Assembly (NCBI RefSeq): GCF_002980625.1
Contig: NZ_PVLR01000008.1
Coordinates: 1-64,000, forward strand
Source of the DNA: Malikia spinosa
Lineage (GTDB): Bacteria > Pseudomonadota > Gammaproteobacteria > Burkholderiales > Burkholderiaceae_C
Direction: 5' to 3'
Length of the DNA: 64,000 bases
Within the stretch, counting starts at the first letter, position 1. The number at the start of each line of letters is the position of its first letter. A model generated the notes under the pieces. That model saw only the letters and a program-made list of their open reading frames with translations. It had not been told where the DNA came from and searched no databases. A program made the position numbers and the translations under genes. Below, piece by piece: positions 20,963 to 30,841 of the stretch.

Positions 20963-21280
20963 TCAGCGCTGGTAGAACACCACCCCGACCCGGTCGATAT
21001 GCTCGCGCAGCGCGGGGTTGTCGATCTGGGCGTAGAGCGACAAGTCGATCATGTAGGGCAGCAGCAGGTCGTCGAGTTCGTCCATCAGGCGCAGCAGGTC
21101 GCGGTAGGTCAGCGCATCGCCCTTGAGGGTCAGGTCGATGTCCGAGCCCCGTTTGTAGTTGCCCTTGGCGCGCGAGCCGTACAGCAGCGCCTGCTTGACC
21201 GCCGGGCAAGCCGCCAGCACCTGCTGTATCGCCTGCACGGCCGCTGCCGGCAAGCCGGTGCGTGCGGCCAGATCGTTCAT
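20963..21280 (-). CDS. MNT-type nucleotidyltransferase (antitoxin-like, MntA family)
   Basis: A 105-residue minimal nucleotidyltransferase with the pol-beta signature GSRAKG at 35-40 followed by GSDIDL with D47 and D49, the metal-binding aspartates. In HEPN-MNT pairs such a protein neutralises the HEPN partner, in characterised cases by AMP transfer to its active-site tyrosine. The gene overlaps the upstream HEPN gene by four bases (ATGA), so the pair is coupled. It is GC-rich like its neighbours and shows no sign of recent transfer. Confidence 0.88.
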   Translation of the reverse strand: MNDLAARTGLPAAAVQAIQQVLAACPAVKQALLYGSRAKGNYKRGSDIDLTLKGDALTYRDLLRLMDELDDLLLPYMIDLSLYAQIDNPALREHIDRVGVVFYQR

Positions 21281-21705
21281 TCGGCGTCCTGCAGGCTTGC
21301 CAGGGCGGAAAAACGTTCAGCCAGCGCGACAAAGGCGGGGTAGAAGCGCGTCAGCGTGTCCTGCTCGATGTTTTCCGCCACCTCCTGGTTGTAGGTGTGC
21401 GAAGTCAGGTTGCGCGCCTTGATCATGTCCATCCAGGCCTGGCCGTCCTCGATCAGGCCGTTCTGGAACGCGCTGCGCGTGGCGTCCCGGGAGCCGATCA
21501 GGTCACTGAGCCCTTGCGCTTCCAGATAGTCCTTCAGCACCTTCCAGCCCAGTTCGTGGGTGAACTCGAAGCTCTGGATCAGGCCTTGCTTTTCCAGCCG
21601 GCTCAAGGGACGCTGATGCGCCAGCTCGATCGCCTCGGTCAGTGTCTGCAGCGCCTTGCCGTAGTTGTGAAAGCGCTGCTTCCAGCGGATGTCGGGGGAG
21701 TTCAT
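21277..21705 (-). CDS. HEPN-domain protein (HepT-like, HI0074 family)
   Basis: A 142-residue helical protein of the nucleotidyltransferase substrate-binding HI0074/HepT type. It has the RX4HXY motif RNLTSHTY (R98, H103, Y105), which in HepT toxins forms the RNase site and carries the tyrosine that MntA modifies. Conserved LIQSFEFTHELGWKVLKDYL also fits the family. It starts 15 bases after the nadB stop on the same strand and overlaps the MNT gene. It could be a type VII toxin-antitoxin pair; toxicity cannot be read from sequence. Confidence 0.87.
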   Translation of the reverse strand: MNSPDIRWKQRFHNYGKALQTLTEAIELAHQRPLSRLEKQGLIQSFEFTHELGWKVLKDYLEAQGLSDLIGSRDATRSAFQNGLIEDGQAWMDMIKARNLTSHTYNQEVAENIEQDTLTRFYPAFVALAERFSALASLQDAE

Positions 21706-21720
21706 GCCGCTAGCGTGCCT

Positions 21721-23337
21721 TCAGGGCACCAGCACCGTCGGCACCGCCTCGGCCAGCAGCTCGGGGTAGTCGCGGCTGAAGTGCAGGCCGCGGCTTTCCT
21801 TGCGTGCCTGGGCCGAGCGCACGATCAGGTCGGCCACCTGCAGCAGGTTGCGCAGCTCCAGCAGGTCGCGCGTGACATGGTAGTGGGTGTAGAACTCGCG
21901 GATCTCGGACTGCAGCAGCGCGATCCGGTGTGCTGCGCGCTCGAGCCGTTTGTCGGTGCGCACGATGCCGACATAGTCCCACATGAAGCGGCGCAGTTCG
22001 TCCCAGTTGTGCGACAGCACGACCTGTTCGTCGGCGTCGATCACGCGGCTGTCGTCCCAGGGCTTGATCGCCGGGATCTCCGCGCAGGCTTGCGAGGCCA
22101 TGTCGGCGACCGCCGCGCGTGCGAACACCATGCACTCGAGCAGCGAGTTGCTGGCCAGCCGGTTGGCGCCATGCAGGCCGGTGCAGCTGGCTTCGCCGAC
22201 CACGTACAGGCCGGCCAGGTCGGTGCGCGCGTTGAGGTCGGTCACGACGCCGCCGCAGGTGTAGTGCGCGGCCGGCACGACCGGAATCGGCTCCTTCGTG
22301 ATGTCGATGCCGAGCTCGGCGCAGCGCGCCAGGATGTTGGGGAAATGCTCGCGCAGGAATTCCGGGCTCTGGTGCGAGATGTCGAGGTAGACGCAGTCCA
22401 GGCCATGCTTCTTCATCTCGAAGTCGATCGCGCGCGCCACCACGTCGCGCGGCGCGAGTTCGGCGCGTTCGTCATGCGCCGGCATGAAGCGAGTGCCGTC
22501 GGGCAGCTTGAGCAGGCCGCCTTCGCCGCGCACCGCCTCGCTGATCAGGAAGCTCTTGGCGTCGGGGTGGTAGAGGCAGGTCGGGTGGAACTGGATGAAT
22601 TCCATGTTGCCGACCCGGCAGCCGGCGCGCCAGGCCGCCGCGATGCCGTCGCCGGTCGCGGTGTCGGGGTTGGAGGTGTAGAGGTAGACCTTGCCGGCGC
22701 CGCCGGTGCACAGCACGGTGTGCGGCGCGACGAAGGCCTCGACCTCGTCGGTGTCCTCGTTGAAGGCGTAGGCGCCCAGGCAGCGGCGTTGCGAACCAGC
22801 GCTGTCCGCGCCGCCCACGGCATGCTTGTCGCTCAGGATCAGGTCGGCCAGTACATGGCTCTCGAACACCTGGACGTTGGGCGCCAGCCGCACGCGGTCG
22901 ATCAGCGTGTGCTGGACCGCGGCGCCGGTGGCGTCGGCCGCATGCACGATGCGGCGGTGGCTGTGGCCGCCCTCGCGCGTCAGGTGCAGCTCGCCGTCGT
23001 GCTGGGTGAACTGGGTGCCCATCGCGCGCAGCCAGGCGATGGCCTCGGGCGCGTGCTCGACCGTGAAGCGGGTCGCGCCCGGGTCGCACAGGCCGGCACC
23101 GGCGACGAAGGTATCCTGCACATGGGCCTCGAAGCTGTCGTCGTCGGCCAGTACGGCGGCGATACCGCCCTGGGCCCAGCCGCTCGAGCCGTCGGCAATC
23201 GTGCGCTTGGTCAGGATGGCCACTTGCAGGTGGCTGGGCAGCAGCAGGGCGGTGCTCAGGCCGGCCAGTCCGCTGCCGACGATGACGACGTCGAAGCGGC
23301 GGGTGGTGGTGGCGGACGGGTGTGAGGTGGCGTTCAT
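21721..23337 (-). CDS. nadB: L-aspartate oxidase
   Basis: An FAD enzyme that oxidises L-aspartate to iminoaspartate, which NadA converts to quinolinate. The 538-residue protein begins with the dinucleotide-binding VVIVGSGLAGLSTAL, has SSGWAQGGIAA and the flavin-contacting GANRLASNSLLECMVF, and a C-terminal helical domain. It is cotranscribed with scpA (11-base gap) and leads into the HEPN-MNT pair. The nadA gene is about 11 kb away rather than adjacent. Confidence 0.96.
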   Translation of the reverse strand: MNATSHPSATTTRRFDVVIVGSGLAGLSTALLLPSHLQVAILTKRTIADGSSGWAQGGIAAVLADDDSFEAHVQDTFVAGAGLCDPGATRFTVEHAPEAIAWLRAMGTQFTQHDGELHLTREGGHSHRRIVHAADATGAAVQHTLIDRVRLAPNVQVFESHVLADLILSDKHAVGGADSAGSQRRCLGAYAFNEDTDEVEAFVAPHTVLCTGGAGKVYLYTSNPDTATGDGIAAAWRAGCRVGNMEFIQFHPTCLYHPDAKSFLISEAVRGEGGLLKLPDGTRFMPAHDERAELAPRDVVARAIDFEMKKHGLDCVYLDISHQSPEFLREHFPNILARCAELGIDITKEPIPVVPAAHYTCGGVVTDLNARTDLAGLYVVGEASCTGLHGANRLASNSLLECMVFARAAVADMASQACAEIPAIKPWDDSRVIDADEQVVLSHNWDELRRFMWDYVGIVRTDKRLERAAHRIALLQSEIREFYTHYHVTRDLLELRNLLQVADLIVRSAQARKESRGLHFSRDYPELLAEAVPTVLVP

Positions 23338-23348
23338 GGTGGCAAGCT

Positions 23349-24218
23349 TCAGGCCGGCGTATAGGCCAGCCGGACATAGATGGGGGCGAAGGCTTCGGCT
23401 TGGGTGATCTCGATCAGGGTTTCCTTGGCCAGTTCGAGCATCGCGATGAAGGTCACGACCAGCACCGGCACGCCCTGGTCGAGTTCGAACAGTTCGGCGA
23501 ACTCGACGAAGCGCCGGCCCTGCAGCCGGCGCAGCACCAAACTCATGTGCTCGCGCACCGAGAGCGCCTCGCGGCTGATCCGGTGATGCTGCACCAGCTT
23601 GGCGCGGCGCAGGATGTCGCGCCAGGCCTGCTGCAGCTCGCTGGCGGCCACGTCGGGCAGCCGCAGCTGTTGCGCCTGCTCGACATGGACCTGGGCGGCC
23701 AGAAAATCGCGTCCGAGCTGTGGCGCCTGGGCCAGCTGGCGCGAGGCGATCTTGATCTGTTCGTATTCGAGCAGCCGGCGCACCAGCTCGGCGCGCGGGT
23801 CCTCGACTTCCTCGCCGGCGGCGGCCTGGCGTTGCGGCAGCAGCATGCGCGACTTGATCTCGATCAGCATCGCGGCCATCAGCAGGTACTCGCTGGCCAG
23901 CTCGAGGCTGCGCGCGCGCACCTGCTCGACATAGCCCAGGTACTGGCGCGTGAGCTCGGCCATCGGAATGTCGAGGATGTTGAAGTTCTGGCGCCGGATC
24001 AGGTACAGCAGCAGGTCGAGCGGGCCCTCGAAGGCGTCCAGGAAGATCTCGAGCGCGTCCGGCGGGATGTAGAGGTCGGTCGGCAGCGCGAACAGCGGCT
24101 CGCCATACAGGCGTGCGAAAGCCACCGGATCGACCGGCTCGAGAAGTTCAAGAGCTCCGGTCGGCCGGTCGGCCAAGGGATCGGTCAGCGGTTCGTCCAG
24201 GGTGGGCGTGTCGTTCAT
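23349..24218 (-). CDS. scpA: segregation and condensation protein A
   Basis: The kleisin subunit of the SMC-ScpAB condensin that organises and segregates the chromosome. The 289-residue protein has the family core YGEPLFALPTDLYIPPDALE followed by FEGPLDLLLYLIRRQNFNIL, and the SRMLLP segment. ScpB and SMC are not in the window. It lies between the DUF3460 gene and nadB in a minus-strand group; the DUF3460-scpA order is common in Burkholderiales. Confidence 0.95.
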   Translation of the reverse strand: MNDTPTLDEPLTDPLADRPTGALELLEPVDPVAFARLYGEPLFALPTDLYIPPDALEIFLDAFEGPLDLLLYLIRRQNFNILDIPMAELTRQYLGYVEQVRARSLELASEYLLMAAMLIEIKSRMLLPQRQAAAGEEVEDPRAELVRRLLEYEQIKIASRQLAQAPQLGRDFLAAQVHVEQAQQLRLPDVAASELQQAWRDILRRAKLVQHHRISREALSVREHMSLVLRRLQGRRFVEFAELFELDQGVPVLVVTFIAMLELAKETLIEITQAEAFAPIYVRLAYTPA

Positions 24219-24236
24219 TCAGGCCCGCGCTGGAGT

Positions 24237-24449
24237 TCAGCGCAGTGTCGGTTCGGTCTGGTAGACGTAGGGTTGCTGCTGGACGCGGCCTTCATTGGCG
24301 TCGGCATTCCAGTCGCGGTCCACGCTCTGCTCCCACAGCAGGGCGCGGCCTTCGCGTTGTTGCGCGTCGAGTTCAGGCCGCTTGGCCTTGAGCGATTCGA
24401 TGAACTGCGTGGCTTCGGAGGTGTAGTGGGGGCGTGCGAAGAGGCTCAT
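24237..24449 (-). CDS. DUF3460 family protein
   Basis: A 70-residue soluble protein of unknown function, starting MSLFARPHYTSEATQFIE and rich in charged residues, with a tryptophan-aspartate segment VDRDWNADAN. Short proteins of this family sit just upstream of scpA in many Burkholderiales genomes, as here (18-base gap). I know of no biochemical data. It is probably the first gene of the scpA-nadB group. Confidence 0.85.
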   Translation of the reverse strand: MSLFARPHYTSEATQFIESLKAKRPELDAQQREGRALLWEQSVDRDWNADANEGRVQQQPYVYQTEPTLR

Positions 24450-24519
24450 GTCAGTATCGGACCACGGTGTGAAAAATGGGATTTTACCCAGCGGCCCGCT
24501 GCCTGGGCCAGCTCGGGTT

Positions 24520-26157
24520 TCAACAGCAGGTGCGCAGCCGCACGGACAGGCCCGAACGCAGCAGCAGGTCGCGCGGTTGTTCGTTCAGATGCAGGATATC
24601 GAGCCTGCCGCCACGGCGCTCGAGCGCCTCGACCAGCTGCTCGAGCGCATCGACGCCGGTGGTGTCGAGCGCGACCAGTCGGGTGGCGTCCAGGCTCACA
24701 TCGAGCTGGTCCGGGCCGGATTCGACGGCGGCCAGGATCGGGTCGATCTTGGTCACGGCGCCGAAGAACAGCGAGCCGTAGAGCTGGTAGCTCAGCAGCC
24801 GCTCGGTGCGCGACACCAGCTCGGCGCTGAACAGGCTGCCCTGGCGCCGCACGAACAGCAGGCAGGCCAGCACCAGGCCGAGCTCGACCGCCAGCGTCAG
24901 GTCGAACACGACCGTGACCAGGAAGGTCGACAGCAGCATCAGGCGGTAATGCGGGCTGAACTGCTTGAGGCGCGCGAACTCGCGCCACTCGCCCATGTTC
25001 CAGGCCACGAACAGCAGCACGCCGGCCAGCACCGCCAGCGGCACATGGCTGGCCAGCGGTGCGGCCAGCAGCACCACCAGGGCCAGCGCCAGTGCATGGA
25101 CGATGCCGGCCAGCGGCGAGCCGGCACCGGCACGGATGTTGGTGACGGTACGCGCGATGGTGCCGGTCACCGGCATGCCGCCGAAGAATGGCACGACGAA
25201 GTTGGCCACGCCTTGCGCCATCAGCTCCTGGTTCGGGTCATGCTTGGCGCCGGGGCGCAGCTGGTCGGCCACGCGCGCGCACAGCAGCGACTCGATCGCG
25301 CCCAGAGCGGCGATCGTCAGCGTCGGCGTCACCAGCTGCTTGACGCTGGTCCAGCTGAAGTCGGGCAGGGCCAGGGTCGGCAGGCTTTGCGGGATGCCGC
25401 CAAAGCGCGAGCCTATGGTCTCGACCGGCAGCTGCAGCACCCAGGCCGCCAGCGTCAGCGTGACCAGCGCGACGATCGGGGCTGGCAGGCGCGAAGTCGC
25501 GCGCAGCGCGCTGGCACCCTGCAGCCGTTCGAGCTGCAGCCGGAACGCCGATTCGCTGGCCCAGATCCGGGGCCAGACGAACAGTCCGACCACGCAAAGC
25601 GCCCCGAGCCCGAAGGCATAGGGGTTGAGGCTGTCGAGGTGGCGCCAGAGGGTGGCGATCTGGCTGAAGAAGTCGGCCGGCATCTTGTCGACTTGTAGGC
25701 CGAGCAGGTCGCGCAGTTGCGACAGCGCGATCAGCACCGCGATGCCGTTGGTGAAGCCAATCACCAGGCTGACCGGCACATAGCGCACCAGATTACCCAG
25801 CTTGAGCAGTCCCATCAGGAACAGCAGCACCCCGGCCGCAGCGGTCGAGATCAGCAGGCTGCCCAGGCCGTGGCGCTCGACGATGCCGTAGACGATCACG
25901 ATGAAGGCGCCGGCCGGGCCGCCGATCTGCACCGAGCTGCCGCCCAGCAGCGACACCAGCAGGCCGCCGATGATCGCGGTCCACAGGCCAGCCTCGGGCT
26001 TGAGGCCGCTGGCAATCGCGAACGCCATCGCCAGCGGCAGCGCGACGATGCCGACCGTCAGGCCGGCGCCGGTGTCCCGCGCCAGTTGCGCGCGGTCGTA
26101 GCCGCGCAGGTCGTCAAGCAGTCGGGGGCGGAAGCGGGCAAGTGGCGGCAGGTTCAT
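24520..26157 (-). CDS. SulP family anion transporter with STAS domain
   Basis: A 545-residue inner-membrane transporter. Residues about 30-420 carry many hydrophobic helices with the SulP motifs ALPLAMAFAIASGLKPEAGL and GGPAGAFIVIVYGIV. The C-terminal about 110 residues form a STAS domain (DQLDVSLDATRLVALDTTGVDAL). Members carry sulfate, bicarbonate or dicarboxylates, and the substrate is not readable here. It stands alone between metG and the DUF3460 gene. Confidence 0.92.
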   Translation of the reverse strand: MNLPPLARFRPRLLDDLRGYDRAQLARDTGAGLTVGIVALPLAMAFAIASGLKPEAGLWTAIIGGLLVSLLGGSSVQIGGPAGAFIVIVYGIVERHGLGSLLISTAAAGVLLFLMGLLKLGNLVRYVPVSLVIGFTNGIAVLIALSQLRDLLGLQVDKMPADFFSQIATLWRHLDSLNPYAFGLGALCVVGLFVWPRIWASESAFRLQLERLQGASALRATSRLPAPIVALVTLTLAAWVLQLPVETIGSRFGGIPQSLPTLALPDFSWTSVKQLVTPTLTIAALGAIESLLCARVADQLRPGAKHDPNQELMAQGVANFVVPFFGGMPVTGTIARTVTNIRAGAGSPLAGIVHALALALVVLLAAPLASHVPLAVLAGVLLFVAWNMGEWREFARLKQFSPHYRLMLLSTFLVTVVFDLTLAVELGLVLACLLFVRRQGSLFSAELVSRTERLLSYQLYGSLFFGAVTKIDPILAAVESGPDQLDVSLDATRLVALDTTGVDALEQLVEALERRGGRLDILHLNEQPRDLLLRSGLSVRLRTCC

Positions 26158-26204
26158 ACCCCCTCACTTTAAACCCTGCCGCCCTCGTGGTCACTTGGGG
26201 TTTG

Positions 26205-28280
26205 TCAGTGGATGCGCATGCCCGGCTGCGCGCCCGGCCAGGGTTGCAGCACATGGATGCCGGGCTGGGCCTTCTCGTCGGCGTGGCTGGCGGCCAGCAC
26301 CATGCCCTCGCTGACGCCGAACTTCATCTTGCGCGGCGCCAGGTTGGCGACCATCACGGTCAGCTTGCCGATCAGGTCCTCGGGCTGGTACATCGAGGCA
26401 ATGCCGGAGAAGACATTGCGCATCCGGCCCTCGCCGACATCGAGCGTCAGGCGCAGCAGCTTGGTCGAGCCTTCGACCGGCTCGCAGTTCTCGATCCGCG
26501 CGATGCGCAGGTCGATCTTGCTGAAGTCGTCGATGCTGATGATCGGCGCGATTTCCTCGCCGCCCGGGATCAGCTTTTCCGGCTCGGGGGCGGCCGGCGG
26601 CTCGAACAGGGCTTCGAGCAGCTTGATGTCGACGCGCTGCATCAGGTGCTGGTAGCTGCCGATCACATGGCCGGCACCCAGCACCCGGGTCGCGTTGTCG
26701 AAGTCCAGCGGCGCGCATTGCAAGAAGGCCTCGACATTGGCGGCCAGCGCCGGCAGCACCGGCTTCAAGAGCGCGGTCAGCACGCGGAAGGCCTCGACGC
26801 AGGTGCTGCAGACATCCTGCAGCCGCGCTTCCATGCCTTCCTTCTTCGCCAGCTCCCAGGGCTTGTTGGCGTCGACATACTCGTTGACGCGGTCGGCCAG
26901 AGCCATCACCTCGCGGATCGCCTTGCCGTATTCGCGCTCGGCGTACAGCTCGACTATTGAGCCAACGGCGGTTTGCAGGTGATCGAGCAGGGTCTCGCCA
27001 TCGGGCGACACGGCCGCGAGCTGGCCGCCGAAGCGCTTGGACAGGAAACCGGCCGCGCGCGAGGCGATGTTGATGTACTTGCCGACCAGGTCCGAGTTGA
27101 CGCGGGCCGCGAAGTCGTCCGGGTTGAAGTCGACGTCCTCGTTGCGGCTGTTGAGCTTGGCCGCCAGGTAGTAGCGCAGCCACTCGGGGTTCATGCCGAG
27201 CTTGAGGTATTTCAGCGGATCGATGCCGGTGCCGCGGCTCTTGCTCATCTTCTCGCCGCCGTTGACGGTGATGAAGCCGTGCACATTGACCTGGCTCGGC
27301 GTCTTGCGGCCGCTGAAATGCAGCATCGCGGGCCAGAACAGGGTGTGGAAGTAGGTGATGTCCTTGCCGATGAAGTGCACCTGCTCGACCGCCGGGTCGG
27401 CGATGTAGCGCTCGTAATCGACGCCGATCTTGCCCAGATAGTTCTTCAGCGAGGCCAGGTAGCCGATCGGCGCGTCGAGCCAGACATAGAAGTACTTGCG
27501 CGGCGAACCCTCGGGCAGGTCGGGGATCTCGATGCCGAAGTAGGGCGCGTCGCGGCTGATGTCCCAGTCGCCCAGGCCGCCGTTGCCTTCCTCGTCCTTG
27601 GCGAACCATTCCTTGATCTTGTTGAGCACCTCGGGCTGCAGCCGGCCGGACTCGGAAGTCCAGTTCTCGAGGAACTCGATGCAGCGCGGGTCGCTGAGCT
27701 TGAAGAAGTAATGTTCGGAAGTGCGCAACACCGGCGTTGCGCCCGACAGCGCCGAGTAGGGGTTCTTCAGCTCGGTCGGCGCGTAGACCGCGCCGCAGCT
27801 CTCGCAGCTGTCGCCGTACTGGTCCTTGGCGCCGCATTTCGGGCATTCGCCCTTGATGAAGCGATCCGGCAGGAACATGCTCTTCTCGGGGTCGAAGAAC
27901 TGCTCGATCGTCTTGCTGCTGATCAGGCCGTTGGCCTTCAGGTCGCGGTAGATCTGCTGCGCGAGTTCATGGTTCTCGGGGCTGTCGGTCGAGCTCCAGT
28001 TGTCGAACCTGACGTTGAAGCCGTCGAGGTACTGCGCGCGGCCGGCCGCGATGTTGGCGACGAACTCTTGCGGCGTGATGCCGGCCTTCTCGGCCGCGAT
28101 CATGATCGGCGCGCCATGCGCGTCGTCGGCACCGACGAAATGCACCTCGTGGCCCTGCAGGCGACGCAGGCGCACCCAGATGTCGGCCTGGATGTACTCC
28201 ATGATGTGGCCGATGTGGAAGTTGCCGTTGGCGTAGGGCAGGGCGGTGGTGACGAAGAAGCGGCGATTCTGACTGGGCAT
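26205..28280 (-). CDS. metG: methionyl-tRNA synthetase
   Basis: A class I synthetase charging methionine on tRNA-Met. The 691-residue protein has the HIGH-type motif [10 protein letters not shown] near residue 20, the zinc knuckle [18 protein letters not shown], the catalytic loop [11 protein letters not shown], and a C-terminal TRBP111-like tRNA-binding domain ([16 protein letters not shown]), the long form. It is divergent from apbC with 147 bases between the starts, which hold both promoters. Confidence 0.97.
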   Translation of the reverse strand: MPSQNRRFFVTTALPYANGNFHIGHIMEYIQADIWVRLRRLQGHEVHFVGADDAHGAPIMIAAEKAGITPQEFVANIAAGRAQYLDGFNVRFDNWSSTDSPENHELAQQIYRDLKANGLISSKTIEQFFDPEKSMFLPDRFIKGECPKCGAKDQYGDSCESCGAVYAPTELKNPYSALSGATPVLRTSEHYFFKLSDPRCIEFLENWTSESGRLQPEVLNKIKEWFAKDEEGNGGLGDWDISRDAPYFGIEIPDLPEGSPRKYFYVWLDAPIGYLASLKNYLGKIGVDYERYIADPAVEQVHFIGKDITYFHTLFWPAMLHFSGRKTPSQVNVHGFITVNGGEKMSKSRGTGIDPLKYLKLGMNPEWLRYYLAAKLNSRNEDVDFNPDDFAARVNSDLVGKYINIASRAAGFLSKRFGGQLAAVSPDGETLLDHLQTAVGSIVELYAEREYGKAIREVMALADRVNEYVDANKPWELAKKEGMEARLQDVCSTCVEAFRVLTALLKPVLPALAANVEAFLQCAPLDFDNATRVLGAGHVIGSYQHLMQRVDIKLLEALFEPPAAPEPEKLIPGGEEIAPIISIDDFSKIDLRIARIENCEPVEGSTKLLRLTLDVGEGRMRNVFSGIASMYQPEDLIGKLTVMVANLAPRKMKFGVSEGMVLAASHADEKAQPGIHVLQPWPGAQPGMRIH

Positions 28281-28427
28281 GCGGTTTGAACCTGTCGGCG
28301 TTGACTAAGCCAATGATTTTATCGGTGCGCGCGCCGCCATTGCCCTGGTCCCCGCTGGGGACATGGGTATCGGGGTCTGATGCCGCTTGCGGGCACAATG
28401 AGTCCCATGTTCAGCTGGAGAAAAAAC

Positions 28428-29519
28428 TTGGCCATCGACCAACAGGCGCTGCTGGCAGCGCTGCAAACCGTCACCGACCCCAACACCGGCAAGGACTTCG
28501 TGTCCACCAAAGCCTTGCGTCACCTGCAAGTCAAGGGCGACAGCGTCGCCTTCGAGGTCGAGCTTGGCTACCCGGCACAAAGCCAGATCCCGGCGCTGCG
28601 CGAGGCGCTGGTCCAGGCCGCGCGCGGCGTCGCCGGCGTCGGCAATGTCTCGGTCGCGCTCCGCACCGTGGTGACCGCGCACGCGGTCCAGCGCGGCGTG
28701 GCGCTGCTGCCGGGTGTCAAGAACATCATCGCGGTCGCCTCCGGCAAGGGTGGCGTCGGCAAGAGCACCACTGCCGCCAACCTGGCCCTGGCGCTGGCCG
28801 CCGAGGGCGCGCGCGTCGGCATCCTCGACGCCGACATCTACGGCCCGAGCCAGCCCACCATGATGGGCATCACCGGCCGCCCCGAGAGCCTGGACGGCAA
28901 GCTGATGGAGCCGCTGCAGAACTACGGCGTGCAGGTCAACTCGATCGGCTTCCTGGTCGACAAGGACGAGGCCATGATCTGGCGCGGCCCGATGGCGACC
29001 CAGGCGCTCGACCAGCTGCTGCGCCAGACCAACTGGAGCGACCTCGACTATCTGATCGTCGACATGCCGCCCGGCACTGGCGACATCCAGCTCAGCTTGA
29101 GCCAGCGCGTGCCGATCACCGGCGCCGTGATCGTGACCACGCCGCAGGACATCGCGCTGCTTGATGCGCGCAAGGGCGTCAAGATGTTCGAGAAGGTCGG
29201 CGTGCCGATCCTGGGCGTGGTCGAGAACATGGCGGTCCATGTCTGCTCCAATTGCGGCCATGTCGAGCACCTGTTCGGCGCCGACGGCGGCCAGCGCATG
29301 GCGACCGAGCTCGGCCTCGACTACCTCGGCGCGCTGCCGCTCAAGCTGCAGATCCGCGAGCAGGCCGACAGCGGCTGCCCGACCGTGGTCGCCGACCCGG
29401 ACGGCGAGGTCGCCGCGCTCTACAAGGCGGTCGCGCGCCAGGTCGCGGTCAAGGTGGCCGAGCGGGCCAAGGACTTCTCGTCCAAGTTCCCGACCATCAC
29501 GATCTCCAAGAACAGCTGA
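28428..29519 (+). CDS. apbC: iron-sulfur cluster carrier protein ApbC/Mrp
   Basis: A P-loop scaffold or carrier that delivers [4Fe-4S] clusters. The 363-residue protein has an N-terminal MIP18-like domain (VTDPNTGKDFV), the deviant Walker A SGKGGVGKST, and the CSNC cluster-binding pair near residue 270. The start is taken as TTG at 28428 because GGAG lies seven bases upstream and the product then begins AIDQQALLAAL like family members; ATGs at 28380, 28398 and 28407 add unconserved residues. It begins the plus-strand series leading into the formate dehydrogenase genes, which need many FeS clusters. Confidence 0.93.
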   Translation: MAIDQQALLAALQTVTDPNTGKDFVSTKALRHLQVKGDSVAFEVELGYPAQSQIPALREALVQAARGVAGVGNVSVALRTVVTAHAVQRGVALLPGVKNIIAVASGKGGVGKSTTAANLALALAAEGARVGILDADIYGPSQPTMMGITGRPESLDGKLMEPLQNYGVQVNSIGFLVDKDEAMIWRGPMATQALDQLLRQTNWSDLDYLIVDMPPGTGDIQLSLSQRVPITGAVIVTTPQDIALLDARKGVKMFEKVGVPILGVVENMAVHVCSNCGHVEHLFGADGGQRMATELGLDYLGALPLKLQIREQADSGCPTVVADPDGEVAALYKAVARQVAVKVAERAKDFSSKFPTITISKNS

Positions 29520-29522
29520 ACC

Positions 29523-30137
29523 ATGCCGACCGGCGCGCCAAACCGGGTCGAAGTTGCCGTCGTGATGCGGCGCGAGCCCGTCAGCGGTCCGATGAGCCGC
29601 TGGCAAAGCTGGCGCTGGCTGCTGGCTGATGTGCTGACTGGCGAGGCGCTCGCGGCGCTGGACCTGCCGGCAGCGGCCGGGCCGCTGCCGCTTGAGCCCG
29701 CAGCCGGCGAGCGGGTGGAGCGGGACCAAACGGATCAGGCCAGTCACTGGCTCTACCCGGGCCTGGCGCTCGAGCTGCATCCCGACGACCTTGAGGGCTA
29801 TTACCTCAACCTGAGCTCGCCCCAGCCCTGCTGCTGGGTCATGTGGCGTCCCGACGAAGCGGTCTTGCCTGACGGTGCGCCCGCCCCGCTGCCGCAGATC
29901 GCGACCCTGAGCTACCACGATGCCGGCCGCTGGCTCGACGCGCAGGAGCGGGTCGAGCAGGTGCCGGCACCGGCGGCCGTCATCGCCTGGCTGGCGGCCT
30001 ATGTCGAATCCCGCTACCGGCCCGAGCCCAAGCGCCGCCAGCGGCCGGCCAGCTTCCAGTCGCTGGCCGACCGTTTCGGCAATCCGGTCAGCATCAGCAC
30101 CGGGGAGCGCCGCCGCCGTGGCGGCGACGCCGCATGA
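29523..30137 (+). CDS. DUF3305 domain-containing protein
   Basis: A 204-residue soluble protein matching DUF3305 (VAVVMRREPVSGPMSRWQSWRWLL near the start), a family found next to formate dehydrogenase genes. Its function is unknown; an assembly role is inferred from context. It begins three bases after apbC and overlaps the DUF3306 gene by four bases, so it is part of one tightly packed accessory operon. Confidence 0.83.
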   Translation: MPTGAPNRVEVAVVMRREPVSGPMSRWQSWRWLLADVLTGEALAALDLPAAAGPLPLEPAAGERVERDQTDQASHWLYPGLALELHPDDLEGYYLNLSSPQPCCWVMWRPDEAVLPDGAPAPLPQIATLSYHDAGRWLDAQERVEQVPAPAAVIAWLAAYVESRYRPEPKRRQRPASFQSLADRFGNPVSISTGERRRRGGDAA

Positions 30138-30841
30138 CGGCAGAGTCCGACGGCTTCCTGGGCCGCTGGGCCAGGCGCAAGTCGCAAGCGCGCTCCGGCG
30201 CGCCGCTGCCGCCCGAGCCGGAATCCTCATCACCTGTATCCCCTGCAACTCCCGCTGCGCCTGCGGGTCGGCCCCCGGTCCAGCCTTCGAGCTCGGGTTT
30301 CGCACCATCGACCCCAAGCGGCCTTGCTGCCGATCCCGACGCCTTGCCCGGATCTGCCGGGCCGGCTGGACAGGTCGAGCCGGCCGCGCCAGCGCCGTCC
30401 CCGCCCAAGCTGCAGGACGCGCAGCAGCTCACGCCGGCCTCCGACTTTCGGCCTTTCGTGGCGCGCGCGGTCGCGCCCGAGGTCCGCAATGCTGCCTTCA
30501 AGCAGCTGTTCACCGACCCGCATTTCAATGTGATGGACGGTCTCGACATCTACATCGACGACTACTCCAAGCCCGACCCGCTGCCGCTGGCGGTCGCGCG
30601 CGAGCTGCTCGCGGCGCATTTCCCGCGTTCGCCAGTGGCGACCGAGAGCACCGCCGCAGCAGCGCCGAACGCCGCAACAGCGCCAAGGCCAGCGCCAGGG
30701 CCGGTTGCCGAAGCGTTGGCCCCCAGCGCCACCCCAGCCAGTGCCGCCACCCGACCCGAGTCCGAGACACCCGCCAGCGCGGTCGCGCCCGGACCCGAAG
30801 TTCCCGCAACGGCTCAGCAGCCTTCCGATCCCGCACCATGA
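30134..30841 (+). CDS. DUF3306 domain-containing protein
   Basis: A 235-residue protein with the DUF3306 signature FLGRWARRKSQ at the start and a conserved middle (LTPASDFRPFVARAV and NVMDGLDIYIDDYSKPDPL). Both ends are proline/alanine-rich and probably disordered. It always pairs with DUF3305 near formate dehydrogenases in the families I know; the role is unknown. It overlaps the genes on both sides by four bases each. Confidence 0.82.
   Translation: MTAESDGFLGRWARRKSQARSGAPLPPEPESSSPVSPATPAAPAGRPPVQPSSSGFAPSTPSGLAADPDALPGSAGPAGQVEPAAPAPSPPKLQDAQQLTPASDFRPFVARAVAPEVRNAAFKQLFTDPHFNVMDGLDIYIDDYSKPDPLPLAVARELLAAHFPRSPVATESTAAAAPNAATAPRPAPGPVAEALAPSATPASAATRPESETPASAVAPGPEVPATAQQPSDPAP

Noticed and set aside
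29920-30837. N-terminal extension of the multi-cluster FeS protein to 1014 residues
   Set aside because: It overlaps DUF3305 and DUF3306 in another frame and is low-complexity; the ATG overlapping the DUF3306 stop is the better start.
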